Positions 47,669 to 58,707 of a stretch of 64,000 nucleotides of DNA are shown here, in pieces. A program made the translations under genes and the position numbers. Origin of the DNA: Cepaea nemoralis (taxonomy: Eukaryota > Mollusca > Gastropoda > Stylommatophora > Helicidae); the NCBI GenBank assembly GCA_014155875.1, contig JACEFZ010005530.1:40001-104000 (forward strand). Direction: 5' to 3'. Under the pieces are notes generated by a model. That model worked only from the letters and a program-made list of their open reading frames with translations, did not search any database and had not been told where the DNA came from. Numbering within the stretch: the stretch's first letter is position 1; each line of letters opens with the position of its first letter.

Positions 47669-47779
47669 ATTTTTTAACTTTGTGTAACAAATGGGTTCGA
47701 GAGTACGGAGAATCTGCATCATGCAGCCGACACATGTTACAGCACTGCTCCAATAATAGAACGTATATACTTGCGCTTT

Positions 47780-48570
47780 TTCTGGTGACAAGCTTATGGT
47801 CGCTGAAAATGAAATGCAGTTACAGAAAATGATGGATATAATTGTAACGGAAAGTCAAAATAAGACATGTAAGTCTGGATAGAAGAAAAAACAGAAGTAA
47901 TGGTTCTTACAAACAAAACTTGTATACCCTGATGAAAGAGAGTGGGGTCAATCTAAAACAAGTCAATATATTTAAGTGTTTGGGTAAATTAATAACAGCA
48001 GATGGAAGATGTATTAAGGCAGTTAAATGTAGAACAGAGCAAGTAAAGGCAGCATTTTATAAGATGAAGTTTACTCTTTGCGATTTATCTTTGTCAATCT
48101 AGGTGAAGGAAAGAATTCTTAAGAACTATATTGAGACAATAATAATGTCCGGAAACGAATCAAGAAGAGTTATAAAGAATCATGGACAAATAAGTGAAGA
48201 GTTATAAAGAAGCTGAGGACTGTGGTTTTGTAGAAGAATATTGTAAACACCGTGGACGGATAGAAAGACCGATAAAGACATCTTGAAAGAAGTTAACTCA
48301 CAAAGAGAACTGGTTACTTGCATTAAATGAAGACAGTCCAAATTATGTGGGCATGTCGTGAGATGAGAAAAGCTAGAGTATGTCGCCACAACGGGAAGGC
48401 TGGAGAGGACGAAAGGCAGGAGAAGACCAAGAGGGAAGATGCTGGACAGTTTGACATCATGACATGGAGGAACGTCTGTATCAGGAATGATTGCCAGCGC
48501 AAGAGACAGAGGTGGACAGATATAATCACCAGCGCCACAGGGCATGAACTATAAGAAGATATTATATTAA
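47780..48570 (+). pseudogene. LINE reverse transcriptase C-terminal half
   Basis: Blocks in shifting frames read NEMQLQKMMDIIVTES, VNLKQVNIFKCLGKLITADG (the 'F.YLG..I..DG' block), and CRTEQVKAAFYKMK. SKLCGHVVR, GRLERTKGRRRPRGK and ASARDRG follow. The layout is that of LINE-X/LINE-Y relatives from just after YADD to the C-terminus. Stops are frequent. Confidence 0.7.
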
Positions 48571-48642
48571 ATATGTACGATAGAAGATAGAGAACTACAT
48601 TCCAGCGTCTATACTCCGTGAGCATTTAGGTGTTTTTCCCCC

Positions 48643-48894
48643 TCATATCCTTTACAGGACATTGCGGTCAACACTAGCATTTTTCAGCTACTTTTGATGT
48701 CTTGGCCAATTTTACGTTCAGTAGTTTGCCAAAGATTTCTGAACGCGCGGCTCACATACCCCCCCCCCCCCCCGTAAGTAACCAGCGCGACGCGATCTGC
48801 TGCCAAATCTCCAAATCTAGCGCAACTGTGTTTCATACGTGGGTATACGGGATTATGAACAACGTCCTTAACCATTTCGCCAGGGAGACCGGCG
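48643..48894 (-). mobile_element. SINE-B copy with poly-C
   Basis: TATCCTTTACAGGACATTGC, CAGTAGTTTGCCAAAGATTT, a C15-C16 run at about 48759-48773, then CGCCAGGGAGACCGGCGC. Confidence 0.82.
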
Positions 48895-48911
48895 CATTTA
48901 CGATATATATA

Positions 48912-48981
48912 TATCCCATTATCCAAGAGATTGGATCATTAACTATCTATGGGGTTTGGAAAAGATACCAGCCCTGATAAT
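48912..48981 (-). mobile_element. SINE-F body fragment
   Basis: TCCCATTATCCAAGAGATTG through GATACCAGCCCTGAT is shared nearly base for base with 51213-51280, where it continues into a tRNA-like head. Confidence 0.6.
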
Positions 48982-49076
48982 CAATCTCGTAAAAATACTG
49001 CCGACTGACAAGGTAACAATGTCACCGGCACTAAAGCATTTACACACAAGTCGACATCACTGCACTCGAAGTAATT

Positions 49077-50168
49077 AGATTGAAAGTTCGCCCCAATATT
49101 CTAGAAGTAGCTGGATTGAAAGTCCGCCTCAATATTCTAGAAGCAATTGGATTGAAAGTCCGTGCTAATATTCTAGAAGCAATGTGACTGAAAGTCCGTC
49201 CTAATATTATAGAAGCAATTGGATTGAAAGTCCGTCCTAATATTATAGAAGCAATTGGATTGAAAGTCCGCCTCAATATTCTAGAAGCAATTGGATTGAA
49301 AGTCCGTGCCAATATTATAGAAGCAATTGGATTGAAAGTCCGTGCTAATATTATAGAAGCAATTGGATTGAAAGTCCGTCCTAATATTATAGAAGCAATT
49401 GGATTGAAAGTCCGTCCTAATATTATAGAAGCAATTGGATTGAAAGTCCGTGCTAATATTCTAGAAGCAATTGGATTGAAAGTCCGTCCTAATATTATAG
49501 AAGCAATTGGATTGAAAGTCCGTCCTAATATTATAGAAGCAATTGGATTGAAAGTCCGTGCTAATATTCTAGAAGCAATTGGATTGAAAGTCCGTGCTAA
49601 TATTCTAGAAGCAATTGGATTGAAAGTCCGTCCTAATATTATAGAAGCAATTGGATTGAAAGTCCGTGCCAATATTCTAGAAGCAATTGGATTGAAAGTC
49701 CGTGCCAATATTCTAGAAGCAATTGGATTGAAAGTCCGTGCCAATATTCTAGAAGCAATTGGATTGAAAGTCCGTCTGTCTTTTCCTCTACGTCTTGAAA
49801 TGATATTCTAGAAGCAACTGGATTGAAAGTCCGTGCCAATATTCTAGAAGCAACTGGATTGAAAGTCCGTGCCAATATTCTAGAAGCAACTGGATTGAAA
49901 GTCCGTGCCAATATTCTAGAAGCAACTGGATTGAAAGTCCGTGCCAATATTCTAGAAGCAATTGGATTGAAAGTCCGCCTCAATATTCTAGAAGCAATTG
50001 GATTGAAAGTCCGTGCCAATATTCTAGAAGCAATTGGATTGAAAGTCCGCCTCAATATTCTAGAAGCAATTGGATTGAAAGTCCGCCTCAATATTCTAGA
50101 AGCAATTGGATTGAAAGTCCGTGCCAATATTCTAGAAGCAATTGGATTGAAAGTCCGTCTGTATTTTC
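49077..50168. repeat. 36-bp satellite, about 30 copies
   Basis: The unit is ATTGGATTGAAAGTCCGTGC + CAATATTCTAGAAGCA. Variants are mainly CGTGC/CGTCC/CGCCT and TTCTAG/TTATAG. There are two blocks, and each ends in the same different element, CTTTTCCTCTACGTCTTGAA or CTGTATTTTCCTCTACGTCT (49771-49803 and 50156-50184). Repeats abut without spacers, so it is not a CRISPR array. Because 36 is a multiple of three and the unit lacks stops in some frames, both strands show long 12-residue-period frames. I do not call these genes. Confidence 0.95.
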
Positions 50169-50553
50169 CTCTACGTCTTGAAATGTCGTCTAGACCCCTA
50201 CTCACTGCTTTCTGAGTCAGTCTGAAGAATCACATGGCACATACAGCCGGAAGAGTCCGAAGTAATAGAAGTTCACACGCAACGGCATTGTGTGGTGGGT
50301 TGACCAGATAAATTCCTCGCTCTATCTCTCCCCAGGGAAATCTCTAGTATATCTACTTCTTCTTCGCCGTTACTCTTCCGAGGGCTGGGCGTCACACCTA
50401 GTTACGCGCCGCAAAAACGTCAGCATGTCTGAAGTCGGCACGCATTTGTGTCAGATTTGCTTCCCCAGGACAAATTCCATCCAAGGTAACTAGTTCTATC
50501 TGTGGCCATGTTTTCTTTTGTGAGAATTTTGAAAGGGCAACGGCCTACAACGA

Positions 50554-51108
50554 GGGGGCTGCACATGAAAACCCTAAAAGTGTGATAGAAATTACAGTAA
50601 CCATGCCATTGTCCTGTTACCTGTCAATATTGTTGTTAAGGACGTCAAGAGTGTTGAGGACATGCCGTCACAGTGCAGACGAATACGGTGACAGCATATC
50701 GGCAGTTTAAAGATGGCCGCCCCAGCATTGACATGCACCAAAGAGGAGTAGCGTTCTGTTATCCGCTTTTTAATTAGTGAAGAGGTGAACCCTATAGAAA
50801 TTCATCGGTAAATGAAGGTACAGTTTCGTGATGTACGCCTGTCAATCCAGCAAATGTATAAGTGGAGTAGGAAGCTTCAAAACGGCGTAACTTCTGTGAC
50901 AGACTGTTCACGACCGGGTCAGGCACACCGAGCAGTTACATCAGGATCGATTTTTCTACAAGAGTCCAAGCACTTTATTGGCGCTGGAGAACTTGCAATA
51001 AACGCATTGGTGACTACATCGAAAAATGATTCATTTGTTCTTTACTTTTTCAGAAAATATTCACCAAAAAAAAAAAAAAAACAATTCAGGTTTTCATTTG
51101 ATGCCCCC
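50554..51108 (+). mobile_element. mariner-type deletion derivative
   Basis: The ends match as imperfect inverted repeats: GGGGGCTGCACATGAAAACC on the left and the complement of GGGGGCATCAAATGAAAACC on the right, followed by TA. The interior encodes only an N-terminal helix-turn-helix relic: RSVIRFLISEEVNPIEIHR, then QQMYKWSRKLQNGVTSVTD. In-frame stops lie at 50749-50751 and 50809-50811. The catalytic core is deleted. At about 555 bp it is a non-autonomous copy. Confidence 0.7.
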
Positions 51109-51212
51109 TATTATTAGCGATTTCCATCCGTCGTGGCATTTTTTTTAAACGTATACGAATTGCACACGTGACCTCCTGTTTTTCTCCCTTATCCGAGAGG
51201 GCTAAGTATCAA

Positions 51213-51345
51213 ATCCCATTATCCAAAAGATTGGATCATTAACTATCTATGGGGTTTGGAAAAGATACCAGCCCTGATTGAACCCGGTACATTCTGAGCC
51301 TGAGGCGGATGCCATAACCTCACTGCCATATATACCCTTCCCTGG
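51213..51345 (-). mobile_element. SINE-F copy with tRNA-like head
   Basis: On the minus strand it has TGGCAGTGAGGTTATGGCAT (A-box region), GGGTTCAATCAGG (B box) and then the body shared with 48912-48981. Confidence 0.6.
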
Positions 51346-51664
51346 TACACAATTCGCGTGACAGCTTGCCACAGGGAACAAATACCGTGTCATTTTAGAT
51401 AAACCAAATCTTGTTTGCTGGTAATCGAGGGCCCTATCTATGACCTTACCTTTGGTTTTTTGTTTCATCAGTGGAGACATTCATGTCGTGACATCGCCCT
51501 AAGACATGCAGGAAATTGAAACCGCCAGCCCTTGATGTTCAGCTTGTGATCGATCGTTGTAAAGGTATTTTTCTCTTTGTAAGAAAAATCACGCAATTTA
51601 CTCATTTCAGAAATGAAAGCGCATTGGTTTCCTACAAGGGATGCCACGATGCCGGATCCACCAC

Positions 51665-52475
51665 ATGGGAATTGTTTAAACTGAAGATCATCGAAGAGAA
51701 GGAAAAAAGAGAAGATAAAATGCCAAGATCAAGGAGCTGAGAATACAAATTGATGTGTTCACAGGGAATTGTTTAACCTGAATATCATCGAAGAGAAGGA
51801 AAAAAAGAGAAGATAAAATGCCAAGATCAAGGAGCTGAGAATACAATTGATGTGTTCACAGGGAATTGTTTAACCTGAATATCGAAGAGAAGGAAAAAAG
51901 AGAAGATAAAATGCCAAGATCAAGGAGCTGAGAATACAAATTGATGTGTTCACAGGGAATTGTTTAACCTGAATATCATCGAAGAGAAGGAAAAAAGAGA
52001 AGATAAAATGCCAAGATCAAGGAGCTGAGAATACAAATTGATGTGTTCACAGGGAATTGTTTAACCTGAATATCATCGAAGAGAAGGAAAAAAGAGAAGA
52101 TAAAATGCCAAGATCAAGGAGCTGAGAATACAAATTGATGTGTTCACAGGGAATTGTTTAACCTGAATATCATCGAAGAGAAGGAAAAAAGAGAAGATAA
52201 AATGCCAAGATCAAGGAGCTGAGAATACAAATTGATGTGTTCACAGGGAATTGTTTAACCTGAATATCATCGAAGAGAAGGAAAAAAAGAGAAGATAAAA
52301 TGCCAAGATCAAGGAGCTGAGAATACAAATTGATGTGTTCACAGGGAATTGTTTAACCTAAAGATCATCGAAGAGAAGGAAAAAAAGAGAAGATAAAATG
52401 CCAAGATCAAGGAGCTGAGAATACAAATTGATGTGTTCACAGGGAATTGTTTAACCTGAAGATCATCGAAGACTT
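51665..52475. repeat. 97-bp tandem repeat, about 8 copies
   Basis: The unit contains GGGAATTGTTTAACCTGAAT, ATCATCGAAGAGAAGGAAAA, GATAAAATGCCAAGATCAAG and GAGCTGAGAATACAAATTGA. Copies are nearly identical apart from A-run length and one 3-bp loss, so the array expanded recently. Positions 51346-51664 upstream hold no recognised feature. Confidence 0.95.
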
Positions 52476-52484
52476 CTCGCCCTT

Positions 52485-52636
52485 AACTTGGGGACGTAAC
52501 TTAAAGTAGCCCTGAAGTTGGACGGCGAGGGACACCGGTAATAGGGAAAGCTAATATACACCTAAACATCAGTCCAGTGCACTAGACGTAGTAGCACCAT
52601 ATATTGACTAAGCTTGAGTTCAAAGCGAGCAAATGG
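52485..52636 (+). mobile_element. SINE-D fragment
   Basis: CTTCTCGCCCTTAACTTGGG, GGGACACCGGTAATAGGGAA and GCTTGAGTTCAAAGCGAGC match, inverted, the SINE-D copies at 56020 and 57555. The tRNA-like head is absent. Positions 52637-52992 hold nothing recognised. Confidence 0.75.
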
Positions 52637-52992
52637 GAAACAAAAATCACACAGTATGATCACCGAGATAGCAGACTTCTGGGTGTCTCATGCACGGAGA
52701 GATAAAATGGCAATTGTTCTCGTTGAGTATATAAAGTGAATCAATGCCCCGTTGCGCCATAATTGCTTTCCCCCTGAAAGCGGCTTCCTTAAAATGATAT
52801 TCATTTGGACATGCTACCCGTTTACGGTGAAATGTGTTTGTCGCGACAAGCGGTGCATAAATGTGTCAATAAATTCTCAACATGACGCTAAAAATTGTTG
52901 ATGAAGGCCGACCTGGTCGCCCCGATGTGATTACTCATCTCATCTCTCATCTCATCATGTTCCTCTTGTACCTTGCGGTGTCGACGTAAAAA

Positions 52993-53310
52993 TTAAACAG
53001 CGGGAGAGTGCTCGCTTATGGGCTTCATGTATCGATATTCCAATGGACTCTGTTATTCCCTGCGTCCATCGTTTACGTGGTTAGCCTCTTCCTCTGCTTC
53101 CCTGTGGTCTGTACATCATTGCTTATTGTGGTATATTGTTAGTTGGTAACCTACTTGCATGGATAAAAAAATTTGATTTTCTGCCTTCTAATAAAATCTA
53201 GTGGAGCTATAACCCCCACTTCTGATCTTTTCTCTTCTTGATACATTGAGTATTCTTCTCATGAATCTCATTTGTGTTGTTGTGATTTTTCTTTTCTCTT
53301 TTCTGGATGT
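52993..53310 (-). pseudogene. LINE C-terminal remnant
   Basis: Minus strand: TTTQMRFMRRILNVSRREKI (the thumb-to-tail block of LINE ORF2), then the 150-bp segment nearly identical to 36541-36692, ending ISIHEAHKRALSRC. This copy shows that the dispersed 150-bp block is the end of a LINE. Confidence 0.75.
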
Positions 53311-54002
53311 GGTTACAACAAAACGTATTTGGGAAGACTGAAGATTGACATGGCTGCCCCAATGTGATTGCACCAAAACATATTTAGGAAGATTGAAGAA
53401 GCGAACGAATGCACCAGCTTTATTTTCAAAGGGTTAAGAATTGATCACGCAGATCCGTCTAACATTCTGCATTTCTTATCTGTTTCATTTCACACAATAT
53501 TTCATTCATACATCACTTATGAGTCTAATCTTAGACAACAACACCAATAACCCTGTATGCGTTATAAACTATAGTTGTCAATGTATATATTGCCTAATGT
53601 ATATTCTATTATCTACTTCTTTTCTCTACTTCTATTGATGCAAGTCTCATTTCAGGGCTCAAATCACGGGAACACGAATGCAATGGATTGTCAATCAACC
53701 ATTCAGCTAGCCAACCAGCCAACCAACCAATCACACAAATATGCGTGTATACTTGCGTGGTTGTGATGACATAAATAATAATGAATTCATACATGTGTAT
53801 TACTTTTGAGATTAGACTCGAAAAGTGACGATAAAGCGAAATAATGATACATTTATATAATACTAGGCACACACATGTGATTTGTCAGAGACCAGTGAAG
53901 TTGAGACAACTTCTTTCAAGAAGTATGGGTTATCTAAAGAACCTTTTTACATGCTTAAAGGCGAATTTGGCATAGCGTGACAGACTCATATTTTTATAGA
54001 TC
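53311..54002. other. AT-rich interval, nothing recognised
   Basis: A short (CCAA)n-like stretch (AGCCAACCAGCCAACCAACC) lies near 53709. No coding motif. Confidence 0.45.
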
Positions 54003-54204
54003 GGCCGGCAATCGGGGGCGATGCGGTCAGCATCACTGCCGGACTCCTTACTTTCCATGACATGTCCTGGTACTCATTTGTTTAAGGTCCAGTCGACCTA
54101 GAACCTAGTTCAATTTTAAAAGATCCGAATCCTTCCCAATGCGGATGGAACCTAAGACCACCGTGCAGGCGGTCGAGTGTCTAGCCACTACACTACAGCG
54201 GCTC
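54003..54204 (-). mobile_element. SINE-C copy
   Basis: On the minus strand it starts GGGAGCCGCTGTAGTGTAGTGG, with an A-box-like TAGTGTAGTGGCTAG, and has a B-box-like AGGTTCCATCCG. The body is GAGTACCAGGACATGTCATG, GAAAGTAAGGAGTCCGGCAG, TGACCGCATCG. Related copies lie at 54695 and 57110-57430. Confidence 0.7.
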
Positions 54205-54694
54205 CCTTTCAAGATTATAATGAAACAACAAGTTATCCTTAGATCCCACGAGATACAATAAACACAAACACATATACCTGACTACTACCTCAGTTCAGAT
54301 AACCAGAATAATGTAGCAGCTTTTAAGAAGCTGAGCTGTTTTTTTTTCCTGATCCGAACAGGATTAATGAAGACATTCATTAATGGTTAACTTAATTGCC
54401 TGACAGACCTTGTCCAAGACTGCCCGAAACATTCTCCAGGACATCTTAAAGGTCATGATCTCTAGCCTGACAATTATAGTTAATGAGATTTCCTCGTATT
54501 TCCCTGGGTGTCATTTATATGTCAGTTTGATGTTTTATTTATAAGGTTCAGATACTTCCCCTCCCCTCGAAACAATTCGGGGAATTGTTATCAAATTAAC
54601 ATTTTAATTCTTTTACTTGATCTCTCTTTTTAACATAGTGCGCTGCTATCTGGATATATCGTGTTGCCTCCATATTGCTAGACTAATCGACATT

Positions 54695-54882
54695 CAATGG
54701 GTGATGTGGTCAGAATCAGCCTTTACTTTACAGGACATGTCCTGGTACCAACTGGAACGACGACCTTTGAGCTCAGGGCAATGAATAACGAAATCCCGAC
54801 ATAGAAGAGAACTCGAACAGACGACTACCGGGTCGGCAGACAAACTTGTTAGCCACCGCACTATAGCAACCCCCACGCTAAT
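54695..54882 (-). mobile_element. SINE-C copy
   Basis: GTGGTCAGAATCAGCCTTTA, ACAGGACATGTCCTGGTACC and the tRNA-like head ending GCCACCGCACTATAGCAACC. It is diverged from the copy 500 bp upstream. The B-box region reads on the minus strand as GTTCGAGTTCTC. Confidence 0.65.
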
Positions 54883-55364
54883 CAGAATAATAACATGATT
54901 CACGTGATACTGAGTCAGGGCTAAACCCATTATTTGCTTAGATCGCACATTCTCGTAGACGTGGCTTTGAAATCTCAGCATACAGCGTTACGACTTGGCG
55001 CTATCTGTCTCTTCTTCAGGTACGTAGGCTGGAGCAGACGTAAGCAATAATACTCCCCAATCCTTTCCATCATTTGATATTGTGATGAAATTGGTGTTTA
55101 TATTATTAGCTATTGCCTAGCTATTTAAGTCCTCCACATACGTCTTTCTCCATCCTAATTTGCCTGTCTTGCTTTGTTTTAATACGACTAATTTCCTTTG
55201 ATCGCTTCTTCTGTTGATATGTCCTACACATTTAATTTTCTTTTTATTTTAATCTTGATGAGTTATCTAGAAACAGTTACAGTTCTCAATACCTCAGTGT
55301 TTATTGTCTTCTTTGTTCATGGTATTCTTCCCAAAGAAAATACATTTCCATTGCCACTACGTTT
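54883..55364. other. Interval without recognised features
   Basis: AT-rich, no motif-bearing frame. Confidence 0.4.
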
Positions 55365-56005
55365 TACACTATTTCAGTACTCATTGTCGTTAATTCAACA
55401 ACTCACATGATAGGACACTATTTCATTACTCATTGTCGTTAATTCACCAACTCACTTGATAGAACACTATTTCATTACACATTGTCGTTAATTCAACAAC
55501 TCACTTGATAGAACACGATTTCATTACTCATTGTCGTTAATTCCACAACTCACTTGATAGAACACTATTTCATTACTCATTGTCGTTAATTCAACAACTC
55601 ACTTGATAGAACACTATTTCATTACTCTTTGTCGTTAATTCAACAACTCACTTGATAGAACACTATTTCATTACTCATTGTCGTTAATTCAACAACTCAC
55701 TTGATAGAACACTATTTCATTACTCATTGTCGTTAATTCAACAATTCACTTGATAGAACACTATTTCATTACTCATTGTCGTTAATTCAACAACTCACTT
55801 GATAGAACACTATGTCATTACTCATTGTCGTTAATTCAACAGCTCACTAGATAGAACACTATGTCATTACTCATTGTCGTTAATTCAACAACTCACTTGA
55901 TAGAACACTATTTCATTACTTATTGTCGTTAATTCAACAACTCACTTGATAGAACACTATTTCATTACTCACTGTCGTTAATTCAACAACTCACTTTGAT
56001 AGAAC
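55365..56005. repeat. 49-bp tandem repeat, about 13 copies
   Basis: The unit is ACTATTTCATTACTCATTGT + CGTTAATTCAACAACTCACTTGATAGAAC. Copies differ by one to three bases. It ends about 15 bp before a SINE-D copy. Confidence 0.95.
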
Positions 56006-56019
56006 GCTATTTTTCTTTT

Positions 56020-56578
56020 GCGTTCGCTCGCTTTGAACTCAAGCGTAGTGTGTGGTCCATACACATTCGTCTCCTTCTAGTAGCTTCTAGTAGGGAGTCA
56101 CCGTGGCGAAGTGGTCAAGCCGTTTGACTCGGGCTCCAAAGGTTGTGGGTTCGATTCCAGGCTGCGACATTCGGTTCACGAGTGAAATTTTTCGGAGACT
56201 CCTGTGGGTCGTCGCTAGAGCTACGGAGTTCGTGCTTTGTGCGACGCTTTCCGAGCTGCGGAAAGAGACCGAGCCATATTGGGTAAAAACCCGATGCAAT
56301 GAAGTCGACAGTGTCGACTTTTAAGCGACTTTTGTTTTTCTACTTCTAGTAGCACTGGACTGATTTGTGTGTTTGGATTAGCTTTCTCTGTTACCTGTGT
56401 CCCTCTCAATCAGGCGAACCCACTCCAACTTCCAAATGTACTTGTAATTTACGTCCCCAAGTCAAGGGCGAGAAGTCAACATTTTACTTCATCTGACTGG
56501 AGTAGGGGTTGAACCCGCTACCTCAGCATACCGGAAGTTTAAGAGCGGGAGCTCTTATCCATTCGGCCATGCTGACCT
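56020..56578 (-). mobile_element. SINE-D copy 1, split by a SINE-A
   Basis: On the minus strand the head reads GGTCAGCATGGCCGAATGGA (A-box TGGCCGAATGGATAAG) with B box GGTTCAACCCC, like a tRNA-Leu/Ser type. The body includes CCCTTGACTTGGGGACGTAA and GGGTTCGCCTGATTGAGAGG. Its far end is ACTCAAAGCGAGCGAACG-like. Positions 56094-56342 are an inserted SINE-A. Confidence 0.85.
56094..56342 (+). mobile_element. SINE-A copy, full length, with TSD
   Basis: CTTCTAGTAG at 56084-56093 is repeated at 56343-56352. The tRNA-like head is GTGGCGAAGTGGTCAAGCCG (A box TGGCGAAGTGG) with a perfect B box, GGTTCGATTCC. The body has GGAGACTCCTGTGGGTCGTC and TACGGAGTTCGTGCTTTGTG. The tail is GATGCAATGAAGTCGACAGT and a T-rich end. 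It is not called as a tRNA gene because the 3' half of the acceptor stem is replaced by SINE body. Confidence 0.92.
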
Positions 56579-57105
56579 ATACAAACTATTGTAATGAAAG
56601 AAATCAGGTACTGATTGATGAATTAACAAGGGATTAACTTGTTGTTCAAAATCAAACGAAGAAGAACAACAAAACAAAAGCAAAGGTCAGCGTTTAATGC
56701 AACCACACATATACTTATTAAATCCAGACGCATGCCCTTTCAAAGCTGACATATGTAATTAGGTGAAAAAAACAATAGCGAATTAATGTTCTCGATTTTC
56801 CATTCAGATAATAGACTTCTTGTCAATGGATACGCTTAACGCCTACGCGAATGACAATTACAGTGCTGTTTGAACAGAAAATTGCGGGAGAGAGAAACTA
56901 GGGGGAATATGAATTACCAGCAAAGAGATATGTGGCAATAAGCCCTTACTCCAAGAAGGGATAATTATGTCAAAAACAAATTGTTGTTGTCTCGGAGTGT
57001 AAATTATTAGACTCGAACATCATTATTAGACTTGAACTAGACATCAGCGTAATGATTAGCTCCTTCATTTGCCGCATTTCGTCGAAAAAAATTCAGAATA
57101 ATTTG
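56579..57105. other. AT-rich interval, nothing recognised
   Basis: No repeat or coding signal identified. Confidence 0.45.
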
Positions 57106-57109
57106 AAAG

Positions 57110-57430
57110 TTACGCGGTACTCATTTGTGCGGGTTGAGCTGACCCCAATGCATTATTGGTCGTCAACAACATTAGTGCACTCTGGAAATTGAACTGGGGC
57201 AAATGTGGAGGTGGACAAATGTATGTACAAGGGGATGGGGGGGGGGGGGGGGGGGGGCGAGGTAGACTGGCCGTTTGATGCCCCTACTCTAGCCACTGAG
57301 GTGGATTAGAATGTGTAAAACTGACCTGAGCTCCCAGGTCGACCCAGTACTAATGTCCAACCATGAAATGTCTTGGGAAGTAAAGGCTGCCGGGATGAGA
57401 CTGACCGCATCAGTCACCGAGGTCCCATTA
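57110..57430 (+). mobile_element. SINE-C-related fragments around a G-run
   Basis: CTCATTTGTGCGGGTTGAGC and CATTATTGGTCGTCAACAAC resemble the SINE-C body. After a G22 run (57237-57258), the stretch 57320-57430 (CCATGAAATGTCTTGGGAAG, TGACCGCATCAGTCACCG) matches the SINE-C 3' half in plus orientation. Confidence 0.5.
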
Positions 57431-57554
57431 GTCCAAACAAACGTGGGTCTATTAACTTCTACTCAATGCGCCTCAAGGCGTGTAAGGTCCTGTACTTTTC
57501 TTACAAGGGCCTGGCCATACATCTTTACCTCAACTATGTGGACATGTTGTTTAG

Positions 57555-57836
57555 GCGCTCGCTCGCTTTGAACTCAAGCGTAGTCTATACACACTAATTA
57601 TAGTAATGATGGACTGAATTATGCGTGTGGATTAGCGTTCCCTATTAACAGTGTCCCTCGTCATCAGGCGAACCCACTCCCACTTCAGAGGTACTTGTAA
57701 TTTACGTCCCCAAGTCAAGGACGACAGGCCAACATTTTAGTCCAGCTGTCCGGTGTAGGGGTTGAACCACTAACCTCAGCATCAGCACAACGGATGTTTA
57801 AGAACACGCTTTCTTACCCATTCGACCATGCTGACC
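57555..57836 (-). mobile_element. SINE-D copy 2
   Basis: Uninterrupted counterpart of 56020-56578. Minus-strand head GGTCAGCATGGTCGAATGGG, B box GGTTCAACCCC. The body has CCTTGACTTGGGGACGTAAA and the far end ACTCAAAGCGAGCGAGCGCC-like. Positions 57837-58166 hold nothing recognised. Confidence 0.85.
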
Positions 57837-58166
57837 TGCATGTGAACATGTCATAACGAACGGAAATATAGCACAATGATTGTTTATTTTCATTACAGCC
57901 ATCTTTTAAATTGACCTTTAACTTTAATAAGATATTGGGAATAGAACGTCGTTTTCTTTTCGAACTAAACCAGCTATCACATGGTAGTCTGACTTCTTTG
58001 TGATTGTCAAAATGATTGTCTTTGAACTGTGTCAAGGAGCTGGATAGGGAAGATAGAAGTAGGACAAGGACAGAGGAAAGTAAAGGACAGAGACAGGACA
58101 TAATAAGGACCTTTACAAGAGAATAGATAGAGAAAGACAGTATAAGGAGATAGTACTCCAAACCAG

Positions 58167-58692
58167 TGTTAGGACTATACCTTGACAGGACACGCATGTG
58201 TCTTAGCTAGGACATGACGAGGACATAACGGGATTAACTCCCGAGGTAGGACAGAGTACGGTAATCACGGGGATTACCCGTAAACAGACTGAACTGTAGC
58301 ACAGCTAGAGGCTACGAGGACTGGACCACTAGACTACGTGACAAGTGACCCAGCACGCCGTGCGGCTGACAGCACGAGAACGGAGGACGGGTAGCTGGAC
58401 TAGACCTGTGAATTTAGGCAGACCGGGACCGACAGTTAGAGCGACAAGACCTGTGTGTTTACCTTCGCCAGTTGTGTAGTTTAGAGGGGGCATGGTTATA
58501 CGTAGCGAGCGTGAAGAATTGTATTTGAGTATTGAATGCCAGTTGTGTATGCTCGTGAGGCGAGCTATGTAATATGTAGAATAAATCGTGATTCCTTATC
58601 TACCATTCTCACAAAACGTGTTTGTAATCATGAGGTGTGAATGAAGGAACCAGCATGCTTGTGTAAATTCAGGTTGTTGACAAGCGGTTCAA
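58167..58692 (+). repeat. Putative 5' LTR
   Basis: The right edge is set by the primer site at 58695. An AATAAA polyadenylation signal lies at 58580-58585. The left edge at TGTTAGGACTATACC is only a guess from the usual TG start. Without the 3' LTR the boundaries cannot be confirmed. Confidence 0.5.
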
Positions 58693-58694
58693 TG

Positions 58695-58707
58695 TGGTGT
58701 CAGAAGT
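58695..58707 (+). promoter_or_regulatory. Primer binding site, tRNA-Leu-like
   Basis: TGGTGTCAGAAGT is complementary to a tRNA ending ACTCCTGACA + CCA, as in some leucine tRNAs, with one mismatch (AAGT for GAGT). It lies just after the putative LTR and before the gag leader (58708-59518, no frame of note). Confidence 0.7.

Noticed and set aside
49077..50168. CRISPR array (36-bp direct repeats)
   Set aside because: Units abut with no spacers, the genome is eukaryotic and no cas genes exist nearby. It is a satellite.
49040..50205. Repeat proteins of 12-residue period on both strands
   Set aside because: The 36-bp unit simply lacks stops in several frames. No start context, signal or domain.
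56103..56165. Functional tRNA gene
   Set aside because: A and B boxes are present, but the cloverleaf is not completed. It is the head of SINE-A with SINE body and TSD around it.
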